In this document: piece by piece, positions 26,182-39,066 of the stretch
Numbering within the stretch: the first letter of the stretch is position 1
How the letters are laid out: each line of letters starts with the position of its first letter
Assembly: GCF_007655135.1 (NCBI RefSeq)
Contig: NC_045131.1
Location: 2,356,001 to 2,420,000 of the forward strand
Reading direction: 5' to 3'
DNA length: 64,000 bases
From: Punica granatum
Lineage: Eukaryota > Streptophyta > Magnoliopsida > Myrtales > Lythraceae
The notes under the pieces: model-generated
What the model was told of the DNA's origin: nothing
The model's database searches: none
What the model saw: only the letters and a program-made list of their open reading frames with translations
Program-made: the position numbers and the translations under genes

Positions 26182-27320
26182 ATGGAGAGGTCAAACAACG
26201 GATCAGTGGGAGTGTTGGCAGTTTGCGCGGTCTCATGGAGCGTGGCCCTGATCGCTCTTCAAGCTCACAAGCGCCTCCTCTCCGATTTCATGAAGAAGAT
26301 CGACTCCGAGCTCCATGGCACGTACTCTTCCCGCCTGCACTTTCTTCCCCGATTCCCAGGTTTTTTCGAGAGGGCTAAGTCCGTTGGGGTGCCAGATGTG
26401 TGTATATACGTATATCACTTTATCTCTTGATTAGATCATAGTATATATGCCTGTCCTTTTAGGTCTCGTACACATTCATCGACTCGGTCAGCCAGTTTCC
26501 TACGCGTGAAATGCATGGACCATGGTAAGGTCTTTTGCAGATTAGCATAATTGATCGTCGTCGTGGTGGAATGAATTTAGATCGATTGAATACTGACCTT
26601 GCTCTCATAGCAAACATTAAATGAGATATTGTTCTTCGAGTTGAGCTTAGCATAATCACGGTGAAAGGCTATGTGACTAGGATTTGGATCGGGCTAGACT
26701 TGCTTGTCGTCTGTCAAGGTTAAGTCGGACAGAAGAAGTCTCGTTGATAGACCAAAGTCAACGAGCCTAACCGAAACAAAACCCTCGGGTACCAATTTGG
26801 TCCGAATAAATGGAAATTGACATGGAATTATCCACATTAAAATGCAAGTCTTACATATATGGTGGATCGGTAAACATAGAAGATGGTAGTTTCCTTTATA
26901 TAGGAGTACTGATGACTAGAGATTCACGTACGATAATTTCTCGTGATTTGACTGGAGAAAATACGATATGTAGGTGGTGAGAAATGTGATCAGAGCTGCA
27001 AGGTGAAGAAGGTGAGGTTTGCAGAAGATGTGGTGGAGCCTTCATCGGACAACAAGGAATACAGAAGGAGGAGGAGGAATAAGGGAGGAGGAACAAGATC
27101 TTCCTGCATCCCAAATGGAAATGGTGATGGAATATTCTTGATCGGAAATCGAATGACGATGCAGGAGGAAGACCGACGACTTCCATTCAATGGGAGGCTG
27201 TGTTCTTTTGCGGATGATCAGCATAATAATATGCCTTTGAACAGGCAAGTTTTGTACAGAGGGATCATAGAACATAGGATGCTTAAGGCCGGCCACAATC
27301 TCCCTAGGCATTTCTATTGA
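26182..27320 (+). CDS. Small plant-specific protein of unknown function with a KKVRFAEDVVEP motif
   Basis: Two exons, 26182-26359 and 26974-27320, join in phase 1 for 174 residues. The N-terminus (VGVLAVCAVSWSVALIALQA) is one hydrophobic segment, likely a membrane anchor, followed by HKRLLSDFMKKIDSEL. The second exon encodes CKVKKVRFAEDVVEPSSDNK and an arginine-rich stretch. I recall unannotated plant proteins that combine such an anchor with VRFAEDVVEPS..N.EYR; no function is known to me. KVRF resembles a PP1-docking RVxF site, but that is speculative. The donor at 26359 is chosen because it keeps the phase; a different donor could shorten the region between the anchor and the motif. The C-terminal 80 residues show no recognisable domain. 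Confidence 0.6.
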
Positions 27321-29421
27321 TTTGTGTCTTGATTTGGTAGGATGCGTATGCTAGCTAGATGATCGACCAACCAATCGATCCACCAAAAGCGATGAAATTC
27401 ATCACCTTGATTTATGTATGTTAATAGCTAATAATAAGGAAAACAAATACTATATTATGTACATTGTTTTTTTTTTGGATAGATTATTTTAAGACGTCTT
27501 TCTATTCGGTTTTATTATGATATATATTGACTGATCGGATATTGCACTTAAGTCTGGCCTACGGGCTTGAGTTAGGTCATATCTCTTGAAAGAAGCTGTT
27601 AGGAGTAGATTAAGATGGCTCAATTAAAATCATAGTCAAGCACAGATATGGCTGCCCAAGAAATATAATATTGAGCCCAATTTATGTCCTGAGATGCATG
27701 CAATTATTGGACTTAATTCCCAATTATATCCTATCCTATTAATCATCGTTGCCGCCGAACATAGCCAAACACGAAAATTGGTCATTATCAAACACATAAT
27801 ATGTGGCACGACCATCAGATATTGTATAATTGTCTATGCTGCAGAAAATGACAAATACCAAATTGAAGATCTATCAAATAGAAGCCAACACGGAACATGA
27901 TAATTTGGAGGTTTTAGATTTTGGATAATTTTGAAGTTTTATAATTCATTTTTATGGTAGATTTCAGATTCAATTTTCATTAACAAGATTATATATATAC
28001 TCTTTCATTTAACGTTTCTTTTCGTTCTCTTTTATTAAATCCATTAACTTCTTTTACAACTGGAAAAAAATCACTGTCCTGTGCATATTTCTTATCCTGA
28101 TATTCAATCTCGGTGTCGCCTGCATATAATTTATGGAATTGTCGCGATATAAATATCTGGAGATTGATTGAATTTGAGAGTGTAATGATGACATCTCTAG
28201 ATTATTCGTCCATGCCTGCGATTAATTTCTCGACACAATCATATAGTCAAATAATAATTATATAAAAAAACAAAAAAAGAAATTTTGTTCCCGAAACCAA
28301 TGGATTATGCTAATTTCCCGTGAATTTTGATTATCAGCCACGTATATGGAGATTCATTTTTTGCTCGATATTAATTTGAAACTCGTTCCATTGCCTCCCG
28401 GCTTGGATATGTGCGTTGTGCTGCAGTGCAGTCCTCACACGGATGACTGCCGCCATCAGTTAGCTGCTGGTCGATGTTTGAAAAAAAATATGCTTAATTT
28501 TGGCCGAGGATTGGCTCTAGCCGGCCTTGCAGCTACCAGTCCATCGCCGGGCGGACCTAATCATTTACGCACTCTTGGCTGTTTTCCAGATCCAGAAGCA
28601 GCACGATGCGCAAGCTCCTCGACCAATTGCCCAATGTTATGGACACCCTAAGCCATAACTAGCAAAGGCTCTGTCTGACGGTCAAATACTCACGGCGCGG
28701 GACAAGATGTCCTGGGTCGAAGTTATATGCAAACAGCCGCTCGCATCCTCTCCATATTAAAGACATCACATGCCTACTACACAGGTGCATGCACACCGTG
28801 TACCTAACAATCCATCAGTACCACACGGATCGTGCATTATGCATTGATATGTTTACATGACCTAGCCATGTAATATCGGGATGCAAGGCAGTACATATAG
28901 TTGACGAGATTTTTCACTAACACTTTATTTGGATACCATTATGAAAGGTTATGGAGGGATGGAGTGAGGTGAATTATAGAGGAATGGGATGGGATGGGGT
29001 GAATTATAAAAGAATTCTTTAATTTTCATAACATTACAAATTAATAAGATTAAAATATAAAGATTATGGAAGATTATGACTGAACGAATTATCCTTTGTA
29101 ACTCTCCAATCAAACAAGATGGAAAAGTCTGGGGGTAATGGCATGCATTGATGGACATCCGAAGCTTCCAGAATGACAAGTCAGCCGATTTGCAGAAAGA
29201 CCCCACCTGTACTATGATGTTCTATCAGTCGTCGAACACTCGCACGTGGGCAGTGGGATTCTAATGTCAGATGACTTTCGCGGGGTACTGCCAAATTAGA
29301 GCTCTTAATCTTTATCTTCGAGTAGCAATTTATCTTTCAACAATCGATCGATATTTTATATATATATATATATATTCATGATAAAACAACCTAGTCAGCT
29401 CCTCGTATTTTTTCCTATACG
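27321..29421. other. Gene-poor spacer
   Basis: About 2.1 kb of AT-rich DNA. A more GC-rich stretch at about 28340-28870 has a 101-codon open frame (28346-28651) without recognisable protein features, so it is not called as a gene. A short (TA)n run is at about 29354-29373. Confidence 0.4.
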
Positions 29422-29437
29422 AAACTAAAAAATTTAA

Positions 29438-29750
29438 CCACCAGCATGGTGGCTTAGTGATTAAGCATCAAGAACTCCACTTGAATATCACGAGTTCGAA
29501 TCTCACTGAGGACGTAGAGCTCGCCACTATGTGGGTGTATTATGGGATGGCGGTGGCCGGCCCATAATACTTGATCCAGTAGACTTTGATTTAATTCACT
29601 AGTGTGTTGATGAGATTGCAGTGACCAAGTTAGGCTAAAGTCTCAGCGAGCTATGGCGAAAGGAACATTCCGTGGTGGTTAGATTTTCTTAGTTGGGGCA
29701 GTCAAAGCGGGTTAATAATTCGACCTAACCTTTTATTAAAAAAAAAAAAA
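29438..29750 (+). mobile_element. tRNA-derived SINE, family 2, with 16-bp target-site duplication
   Basis: The head carries a box A (TGGCTTAGTGATTAAG at about 29451) and a box B (GAGTTCGAATCTC at about 29492). A 190-base unique body follows and the element ends in A13. GAAACTAAAAAATTTA (29422-29437) precedes it and GAAACTCAAAAATTTA (29751-29766) follows it, a 16-bp duplication with one mismatch, the mark of LINE-assisted insertion. The small divergence suggests a fairly recent insertion. Confidence 0.88.
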
Positions 29751-29766
29751 GAAACTCAAAAATTTA

Positions 29767-31296
29767 ATAAGAGAGGGAGAGAGAAATAAAAAGAATGAAG
29801 ATTTTATTAGAACTGAAGTATCTTCGTTTCAACAATTACGTGTCTGCTGTAAGACCACATCCCATCTGAGATGATCGAGACCTTCTAATTAATCGCATAT
29901 CAATTAACTGATAAGTTAACTAATATTATTATGTTATCTTACGCCACTATGATTCACGCGCAATGAAAGCGAAACAAAATCAAATCAACAACACGTGGCG
30001 ACGCGGAGCCCGCATGCTGTAACAAAGAGGTCACGTCACATCGGTTCACACGGGCATGATGTGAAGATTGAAGAGAGAATTGCTTCTGCTGTCCACATGA
30101 TGAGCAGCAGCACGCCACGTCAGCTACGAATCACATTCTCACTTGGACTTGCTTGCTTAATTGCGTCTCCAATACGGCGAACACCGTCGTTATTGAACCG
30201 TGCAAGGCAAAAAAATCTTTAAAACAACCTTTTGATACAGACAGAGCAAGGGATGTAGCGTGAATGATACCTGTCATCATATTTGGATTAAACTTGTTAA
30301 TTACAATATTTGGATTAAACTTGTTAATGCTTACCTGTCATCATAAGTGAGAGAACATATATGTCATCCAACATTCATTTATCAAGTTTAGCAGCTGACA
30401 ACAGTTTTTCACCATACACAGTGCTACCTGAGTTTGTATAGGAGAGATCCGATACTCGATAGTCATCATCGGTTGGCCCTCGACAGCCGATGTTACTCGA
30501 GCAAGTATGATCTGTTGAAGCTAAATAATAGATGGGAGGGGAACGGACGGACTCCATGTCACCATTGAAGGTCCAGGTCCTGCCCTTACATATATAGGAT
30601 TTTTTGCACGCAAGATTCCATGAGAATCCTCTCTTGATCTTCTCCATTTCCTCTAAAACATAAATTAATAAAAACAATTATTATTATCTGCTATTTCCTC
30701 GCCATTTTCCGCGATAAAATTCTCTTGACTCTCTCAATCTCTCTCTTATATATCTGTGGAGCAGCTGCTCTTTTGTCAAAAATATCCTTAAAACAATTTC
30801 TGAACCGAAAACCTCCCTTTGCACCATTTTCGGTCCGATTCAATCACAATCCTCCCCGTTTCTTCCCTTTTTAATTTAGTTGGGACTTGCAATCATCATC
30901 CCTTGAACCCGTCCCCCATCTGATTTCCCCTGTTTTCCGGCGGACTCTGGCCGTCGGGCGGCTAAGCTAAGACGTCCCCTTTTCTTTCTCCTTCCCCCAG
31001 AGAGAAAACCACTCCGCCCCGCCTTCGCCTTCGCCGCCGCCGCCGCCACAGTCCACCGCCCCCGTGGAAGTGCTCTCTCTCTCCTGAAATTCATTTCCTC
31101 TCTGTCTCTGTCATTTTCCTCCCCGTAAAGAGTTTTGATCGGAAAATTCAACAGTTCCTGAGAAAAATACAATCTTGATTCAAGAACCGACACATTTGGA
31201 GAGATTGACTTGGGTAAAAGGAAGGGTCTTGATAAGAAAGGACGAATCTCTCTCTCTCTGTTTTTTATTGGGGCTGAATAGCGGCTCCTTTCCGGC
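29767..31296. other. Spacer and leader of the cysteine-rich protein gene
   Basis: No gene is seen. A 22-base motif, TATTTGGATTAAACTTGTTA plus AT, occurs twice at about 30279 and 30307. The last 400 bases before 31297 are CT-rich and look like promoter and 5' UTR. Confidence 0.35.
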
Positions 31297-31743
31297 ATGA
31301 CCCGTCACTTGGTGCTGCGCTTGCCGTCGGTGAACAGGCGGCAGCCCCTGCTCAAATCCCGTCCATCCTCCGCCGCCAAGGCCGCCGAGGTGGCGGGAGG
31401 GACCACCGCGGAGTGCGCGGCCGTCTGCTGCTGCTGCCCCTGCGTGGTGGCAGGCCTCCTCGTGCTCGCTGTCTACCGGCTTCCCGCCGGGCTGTGTCGA
31501 CGCGCCCTCCGGCGGAGGCGGCTGCGGCGGCTGTCGAAGCAGGCCAAAGGCGGGAAATGCAGCAAATGCTCCTGCGGGTGTGAGGAACACGAGCCCGACA
31601 GCGGGGCAGGGATAACGGTGGAGGAGCTGTTGGAGATGAAGGCGGAGGAGTCGCCGGAGATGGAGGAGCTGGAGGAGGAGATGAGGAAGAATTTCTACAG
31701 CACCGGCTTCTGGAGAAGCCCCTCTCAGACTAAGAGGGATTGA
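31297..31743 (+). CDS. Cysteine-rich small membrane protein of unknown function (ECAAVCCCCPC / FWRSPSQ family)
   Basis: A single exon gives 148 residues. Residues 39-50 read ECAAVCCCCPCV and lead into a hydrophobic segment (VAGLLVLAVYRLPAGLC), then an arginine-rich stretch (RRALRRRRLRRLSKQAKGGK), a second Cys patch (CSKCSCGC), an acidic tail and the ending FYSTGFWRSPSQTKRD. I recall plant proteins with this same layout, unnamed or labelled pollen-preferential, with no tested function. The Cys cluster beside the hydrophobic segment may be lipid-modified and hold the protein at a membrane; that is inference. The position next to the FLA17-like gene matches my memory of the Arabidopsis order (At5g06380, At5g06390). 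Confidence 0.8.
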   Translation: MTRHLVLRLPSVNRRQPLLKSRPSSAAKAAEVAGGTTAECAAVCCCCPCVVAGLLVLAVYRLPAGLCRRALRRRRLRRLSKQAKGGKCSKCSCGCEEHEPDSGAGITVEELLEMKAEESPEMEELEEEMRKNFYSTGFWRSPSQTKRD

Positions 31744-34700
31744 TTGAAATTGATTTGGACTAATCATTAGGTTCTTTTCTTGTGAAGCTCTTCTCAAGGC
31801 CAAAGAGAGATCAATTCTCTCCTCTCTATGTTGTTGTTGTTTTATTTTTTTTTGGTAATTTTTTTCTTTGGCATTCAAAATGTATAATGGGTGAAGGTTT
31901 CTTCTCCGATGTAAATTTTGTAAACATGAACTATGGAATGAATCTTCAGAGTTCAGTGTGCATGAGGCACGTTGCAATTTCCGGTACCCGATCGTTCGAA
32001 ATGCAATGTCGTTACACACTTGAAATGAGGAGCTCCTCAATGGGTCATTCCCGTCTACCAGATATGAATCCGGCATATGCCCAAAGCAGCCAACTATGAT
32101 CCCATCATCGAGATATGGTTTTCCCGATAACGATGAGGGTCGGAGGAGAAGCATTTCGAGCTCAAGCTGCAAGTTTAGATGAGGCCAGAGATATACTCGA
32201 TTATGTAAATTCATGGTGGGTCTAAAATGGTTCATTTCATATGTAACCAATACTTATCAGTCATATGGTTGATAAAGCATCGACGAAAACAAGAACAGCT
32301 TATCGCAAACTTGCACGTAAAGGGTATCGGACCTTGATCCGATGCGTGAATTCTCGGTCATTATAAGCTGGTATTTGGGAATTAGATATGGCCACCTGAA
32401 GTTCCAATCACCCTTTAATCCTTCGTTAATGGCCAGTCTTCCTGTGGGCTGTGGCTCATTCTAACTGTACTTGCTGTTACTGAAATTAAAGGGGAAGATG
32501 TACTTTTGTTTTTGGGGTCCAATGACCAGAACCAGAAGGAGGTACAATAATTTTGTTTGGTTCTTCGTTTCAGATCATCACAGGTCTGGAAAAAGGAACA
32601 GTCAGACAGCGGATATAAAGGAACGGTGCAAAAGACGAGATTACCCTCAGCCGTGCGACCTGTCGATGTCCCGCTGACTGTTGGGACCCCTCCAGGGGCC
32701 CGACCTTAACTACTTCCTCATCTCATGAACAAGAAAAACAAAATCTTTGCATGCCCGCTCGATTTTATTTGCTTTTCATACATTTATCGGTCTCACCGAT
32801 ACCTAACTTTGTGAACCCGAACTTCTTGGATCCAATTGGTACTTATCGGTTATCACATCGAACATGGTGAGCATCTGGGGCAGCAACTTCCGGGATTGGA
32901 CATGGGGACAGCCAACTTCTGCCGTGACTAGATACGAGATACACATCCGTATCAATGTATCATGGCTATATGGCATATAAGAACAACTTCCAGTGAATCG
33001 CAAAATGCAGAATGAACATATGCAGGTTCCAAGACACAGATTTCAGCCCCATCCATCCACATTGGTCGGGCTATATGGCCTAGGGAAGCTCTGTCCCGTC
33101 AGATGAGCCCTAAGCAGATAAGTGGGCTGGGATGGGCTCAGTTACCTGGTAGGACAGTGACGCCTCTCGAGCTACTGGGCTTACTGATGGGCCACATCTG
33201 GGCCTTGGCTAGTGCATCTTCAAGGATGGAAAGTCTTCATCAAGAAAAAAAGGTTGTGACGTATTCACTCACGTGTAAATGGAGCCAACATCATAAGAAA
33301 CACGGGAAAAAGGAACCAGCCAGCAACTGAGGTTTGGTTTGGAGGCTGTCATTGTTCGAGTGATGAGCTGCAAAGGACTTTCCACCCATAAATTGTAATT
33401 AATTAGCTTAAGATTAAAGAAAAAGCGACCGTAGATGTCAAACGAAAACGAGAGATTAATTAGCTTATTAGCTCATGCTTTATTCATTGATTTTTTTTTC
33501 TTTTATAAAAAAATTCCAAGAAAAATAATGTAATGGTTATTGGCAAGAAGTAACATTGACTAATACAATTTTCTTTTACCGTATAAAATTAGTGTTAATG
33601 TGAGTTGCAAGGGGGTGATATCGATATTTTATTTATGTACGTAATCCAACGACTTGGTCCTATTAGTTTTACTGTTAAAAATATTAAAAATAGATTTATA
33701 TTAATAAACAACTAAATAAAATAAAGAAATGAGAGAGGGTCACGTTCGCGGTTTAGCGCAGAAGTCAAGTAATCTTTTTTTTGTCTTTTAACTTTATTTG
33801 GAGGTCAAGGCACTTGAAAGGCGACGAGGCATCTAACTGGCGAGTAAAACGTCGCCGTTGCAGGCGTAGTAGTAGTAAGGAGTCCTTTTCGGTTCGCGAT
33901 GGGACCTTCATTTATTGTTGTTAGCAAGTATTAATTAATTGCATTTTCTTTTGTTTTTCTTTTTGGCCTTTTTTGTGAGCTTAGCGTAGAATTCGATGCA
34001 TTAATTATTTTGTCAGAAACACCGACAACTGAGCTCTTCATGCGCGTCTCGGCAGGAGCCCCGCTTGTCGGCTTGCTCTTGGAGCCGACTGCCCCCAAAA
34101 ATTTCCGAAATGGTGAAAAAACAAAAAGAATTTAAAAAGGCAGATTATAATTTGTGTAATGTCTTCGTTGGAATAATTGGTAAAGATAAGTGATTACATA
34201 TCAAAACTGTACGTAGTTACGCTATGCTCTCATCTAATATTCAAGAAATTACAGGTTCTATGTTCATTAATTATTTATTAATATTTCTATTTCATTGAAT
34301 CAATCTATAGGTGATAGATATTTCACAAAAAAAAATGATTAGATATTGAATTGATATTCGACATTATGAATTGGATTTATTCATAATTAGGAGATTTTCC
34401 TTCTTAATTACTCTCAAAATTGCAATGTGACTTGTACCCTTGACTTGAAATTTGAAACATAACGCTTACGAACTAAATCGCCAACTCATTAGTATTGCAA
34501 GCATGAGTCGTCCTATTTTACCGGCAAAATTGAAACCATTTTCATGAAAGGATTGGAGGGAAATAAATATTTATATTTATAGAGAAAAGGAAAAATGGCT
34601 TTCGGCTCAAACCTCGAAAAAGGCTTTGATGAGCCAGGCAGCCAGCCAAGCCAGATGGGACAATGGTGGGCGGCGCCAATTCCGTGTAGTGCCCACTTCC

Positions 34701-34935
34701 AGCCTGTCACCGTAAGGAAGTCTCCTCGCGATCACTTTTGCTTACTCTCTCCTCACTCCTACTCTCTACCTTGTTCTGCCACGTGTCCCCCTTCCTCTCC
34801 CTACACAGAACAAAACCATTAGCTCTCACACAGTACACGAAGGAGGAGGATGAAGAAGAAGGAGCCATAAGCAGAGACAAAGCCTCCCTCTCCCTTCCTC
34901 TTCTTCCATTCTCTGAGACTCAGAGACTGAGCATT
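31744..34935. other. Gene-poor spacer
   Basis: The first 200 bases are probably 3' UTR. The rest is AT-rich with no convincing gene; short open frames at 31782-32099, 32471-32677 and 33103-33330 show no protein features. The last 200 bases are CT-rich leader of the fasciclin gene. Confidence 0.35.
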
Positions 34936-37583
34936 ATGGGTCCGTACATCCATGGCGCCCCCAAGCTCTTCCTCGCCATCCTCTTCATCTCCTTTTCTTT
35001 CGTCCACCCCACATTGCCTGTCAATCCCACCACCGCTAATTCTTCTTCTTCTTCTTCCGGGCAAATAAACTCGAACTCCGTTCTCGTAGCGCTCCTCGAC
35101 TCGCACTACACCGAGCTCGCCGAGCTCGTCGAGAAGGCCCTCCTCCTCCAGACACTGGAGGAGGCCGTCGGGAAGCACAACATTACGATCTTCGCGCCCA
35201 GGAATGAGGCGTTGGAGAGGCAGCTGGACCCCGAGTTCAAGCGGTTCCTCCTCGAGCCCCGTAACCTCAAGTCCCTCCAGACCCTGCTCATGTTCCACGT
35301 CGTCCCCAAGCGGATCGGGTCGGAGCACTGGCCGGCGGATGAGTCCGCCTGCTCTGAGCACGCCACTATCTGGAACAACGCCTTGCATTTGACCACCAAG
35401 GACTCCGGCAGGAAGCGGCTGGTCGACTCGGCGGAGATTGTACGCCCCAGTGATGTCGAACGCCCCGACGGCGTCATTCACGGAATCGGGCGGCTCTTGA
35501 TCCCCAGGTCCGTGCAGGAGGACTTCAACCGCCGGAGGAGCCTCAGGTCGATCTCCGCCGTCCTCCCGGAGGGCGCCCCGGAGGTGGACCCCAGGACCCA
35601 CCGCCTGAAGAAGCCGGCACCGCCTGCCCCGGCCGGATCCCCGCCGGCGCTTCCCATCTATGACGCCATGGCTCCGGGTCCCTCCCTTGCCCCGGCTCCT
35701 GCCCCCGGCCCTGGCGGCCCCCGCCACCATTTCGACGGCGAGAGCCAGGTCAAGGACTTCATCCACACTCTCCTGCACTATGGTGGCTACAACGAGATGG
35801 CCGACATCCTCGTGAACCTCACTTCCCTCGCCACCGAGATGGGCCGCCTGGTCTCGGAGGGCTACGTTCTTACCGTGCTCGCACCCAACGATGAAGCCAT
35901 GGCGAAGTTAACCACCGACCAGCTGAGTGAGCCCGGAGCGCCGGAGCAGATTATCTACTACCACATTATCCCGGAGTATCAGACTGAGGAGAGCATGTAC
36001 AATGCCGTGAGGAGGTTCGGGAAGGTGCGGTACGACACCTTTAGGCTGCCCCACAAGGTGGTGGCTCAGGAGGCTGACGGGTCCGTCAAGTTCGGGCAAG
36101 GGGACGGCTCAGCTTATCTGTTCGATCCCGATATATACACGGATGGGAGGATCTCAGTGCAGGGGATTGACGGGGTCCTCTTCCCTCCCCAGGAGACGAA
36201 GGTGCCGGAGAAGAAGACGGTCGTTAAGGTTGTCACCAAGCCCCGGAGAGGTACGTCAATTCCCATCCAGTTTAAGTTTACTAGTTGAGGTCTATCTTCC
36301 TGAAATTTCTTGCTATGCTGCCTTTTGCCTTGTTCATTCGTTTTAGCATTTTTCCTATGAAAGGATTGATGTTAGGTTGAGATTCTGACCAGATTGATGT
36401 TTGAATGCCGTTGTTATTGCTTAGATATTGTATACAATTCAGATCCTAGAAAAGGAATTCGATTAGGGTCGGCTTTCTTTTGGCACTTGGGATCAGATTA
36501 TCGTTCATCCCAGTGCCATAGATGCTGTTCGGGTTGATGATTGATAGTGAGAGTAGAGGGAGATGGAATCATCAGATGCTTGTAAAGAGGACAGCTGTTA
36601 TTGGGTTCCTTTCTTCTTAGATGATGAATAGTAGAACTGAAGATTGGTAGCCCTCTTGTTTGTGCCCAATGGGGTTGGGTTGGCATAATTGTGGAACCAC
36701 ATGATATGTTCCGAATACGATACTTGGTAGATTTCCATGTGCTGCGATCCAGGGACCTTTAGCCTGGAATTGCCCCGGTGCTTGTCGGAAAAGAAGAATA
36801 TAAGGATCAGTTGGGCGTTCTTAGATGCCGCAGTATCTCAATAATTGAAAAATTAGAAGAGAATATTGCAGAACCAACTTTAGGCATATTGCACGTAGTT
36901 TTCCATAGAGTCCCTTTACTTGCCTCGAGAGGTTTATGCATCTGGTTAGTGGGATTTGCATAAAGTCGCTCTTTGTGGGTCCGCTTTAGAACAACATAAG
37001 TTCGAACCGGACTTACAAATGGCATGGGATTGTTAAAAGGAAATGGTGATGAGCTTTATTGATTAGCATGATGATTGATTGATATGTTCGGCACCCTAAT
37101 AATTTTCACTAAGTGCCAGCCTTTACCTCCATCTTTCCTTCCAACATGGCCAATGTATCATACTCCCACAGCTGTGACCAAATTCTCCTCCTGCCCCCAC
37201 CATGACTTCATTGCCATTGACAACAGCCTGTCTTGAACTGATTCCCCCTTCTTTTTTTATATCAAAAGATCGGAAAACATCCATTTATTCAATCCAATAT
37301 AGCTGGTATGATTCATACTTCTGATCAGACTTTTCTGTTGGCTGACTTTCCATATTTTATTACCAGTCAATGCTGCTTAGTTGGTGAAGAGTTAAATAAC
37401 TCAATAATGAGGGCATTGAGAAGTTATGATATCAATTGATTTCTTCGCGGAGATGAACATTCAAGCAACGACCCGGCTCACGGTTTTCCATGTTTTTGGG
37501 GCAATGCAGGGAAGTTGATGGAAGTGGCGTGCAGAATGCTCGGAACCTTCGGGCAGGACTCTCATTTCTCGACGTGTCGATAA
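34936..37583 (+). CDS. FLA17: Fasciclin-like arabinogalactan protein, FLA17-like
   Basis: Exons 34936-36250 and 37510-37583 join in phase 1 across a 1.26-kb intron for 462 residues. An N-terminal signal peptide (KLFLAILFISFSFVHPTLPV) precedes a Ser-rich patch. FAS1 domain 1 spans about residues 50-200 (NITIFAPRNEALERQLDPEF, LLMFHVVPKRI). A Pro/Ala-rich arabinogalactan region follows (APPAPAGSPPALP, SLAPAPAPGPG), then FAS1 domain 2 at about 270-430 (YVLTVLAPNDEAMAKL, IIYYHIIPEYQ). The second exon adds GKLMEVACRMLGTFGQDSHF plus STCR, the ending of the FLA15-18 group, which lacks a GPI signal, so the protein is probably secreted to the wall. The start is the ATG before the signal peptide; the frame upstream lacks one. 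Such proteins affect cell-wall properties and adhesion. Reading past the donor gives a shorter tail ending at 36288. Confidence 0.93.
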
Positions 37584-38909
37584 TCATGAATTGTGTTTTT
37601 AAAAATTTTTCTAGATTAAACCCCTGAAGGGGGTTTTCTAAAGATTGTAAATGGAGAAAGGTATATATCTTCTGGCAAATTTTTATATATTTTTTATTTT
37701 TAATGTAAATGATTCCATCGAATATATTTCTGATATTTCCGTGTGATATGATATCTCTGTGCAGTTCTTGGAAGACGACTCTGCTTACCGTGGACCATAG
37801 ATGATGAGCTCTGAGAGAGAGAGAGAGAGAGATAGAGAGAAGAGAGGTGTGTGCGCAAAAGATTCCTTCGAACTATATAGAAGATGAAGAATTGTTCCCC
37901 CCATATTTTGTCATAAAAAAAAAACAGTAAGAAAAATACTGTAATTAAAAAAACTGTCATATTTTTTAATTATTTTTATATTCAGATTCATCCCATTCCA
38001 CGTTGTACACTCTCTGTCCGGGGACACTGTTACTGTTCTGTCGGTGGTTTCTTTTTTGGGCCTGTTTATATTTTATATATATATACATATATATATTCAT
38101 TATTGTTGCTGTTGGTAAATCCGAAATATATATAAAGCATAGTTTCTGTCATTTTAGTTATGTTTCATGGATCTTTCATTTCCTTGAGAATACAACAGTT
38201 TAGTAATGAATTTGCGATCTAATTGTCAAACGATCAATATCATCACGATGCACGAATATTGAGCTGTATATTAAGTAAATAATTGATTTTTATGAGAAAA
38301 AAAGGAATATGTGATGTGAACATGGATGAAGTGTGAGCTTGCATTTGACTTTTTATTTCAATTAAATAATTTGCAGAAAATAATGCAGATTTTTTCTTAA
38401 AAAGAATTTGGGGGGGGGGGGGGGGGGTCTTAAAATGAATTAATAGAGCACAAGAACAGGTGAGGGAGAAGCATCCAACGACTATGGCGGGCATGTTGTC
38501 CTTCACTCCTTCTCCTGTCTTGCGATAGAGCTGGCAGCTGCCAGATATTGTCCTGCTACTCTACCAAACGGTAGGTGCCGGCATGGTTCGCTTTTGCTTT
38601 TGATCGGTTTGGTTTTCCCCAACCGATCCTCAAAACAAAACCAAATGATATCCACAACACGAGCCTCGAATGGTAGCATTGGCAACGTGTGATTCGGTCC
38701 GTAAACTAGACCAGATGGATTGATAGACTCCGGCTGAAGACTGATCTTGTATTTCCGACATGCTGACCACGCAAACGTAAGGGTTGGCTTGGTAGCAAAC
38801 AAAGCTTTCATGTATCCGTGTAATCGAACATATATACAATTCTGAAAATTCCAACATGACAAAGGATTAGAATAACCATTTGGGATTTTAGTTTAGGTGT
38901 TTAATATTT
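37584..38909. other. Spacer after the FLA17-like gene
   Basis: 3' UTR, then AT-rich DNA. It contains a GA run (about 37812-37842), a short TA-rich run (about 38077-38096) and an 18-base G-run (38410-38427). A 119-codon minus frame (38503-38862) lacks recognisable features and is not called. Confidence 0.35.
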
Positions 38910-39066
38910 TCTTTTTTTATAGATAATGTGGTGGGTAGTAGTGTTGGCAACATTACCCTCCCACCACGCACCCTAGCATATGCCTAAGGGGGATTCGAAC
39001 TCGAGACTTGATAGTTTCCAAATCACGTTGGAGTGAGTTTGAAGCCATTAGTCCATCATGATGAAT
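38910..39066 (-). mobile_element. Short tRNA-derived SINE, family 3, with 15-bp target-site duplication
   Basis: On the minus strand the element starts near CATGATGGACTAATGGCTTC (box A region), carries the box B GAGTTCGAATCCCC at about 38990-39003, and ends in an A-run (T7 at about 38911-38918 on the plus strand). AGGTGTTTAATATTT (38895-38909) and AGGTATTTAATATTT (39067-39081) flank it, a 15-bp duplication with one mismatch. It is only 157 bp, so either short-bodied or truncated internally. Confidence 0.82.

Noticed and set aside
28346..28651. 101-codon plus frame in a GC-richer stretch
   Set aside because: No domain, no splice context, and not conserved in any family I know.
31180..32250. 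Minus-strand 356-codon open frame
   Set aside because: It is the shadow of the GC-rich Cys-rich gene on the plus strand, with Arg/Pro/Leu-rich low-complexity translation and no domain.
34819..35778. Minus-strand 319-codon open frame
   Set aside because: Antisense of the GC-rich FLA17-like exon; the plus strand has the signal peptide and FAS1 domains.
38503..38862. 119-codon minus frame
   Set aside because: No recognisable features and lies in ordinary spacer near a G-run.
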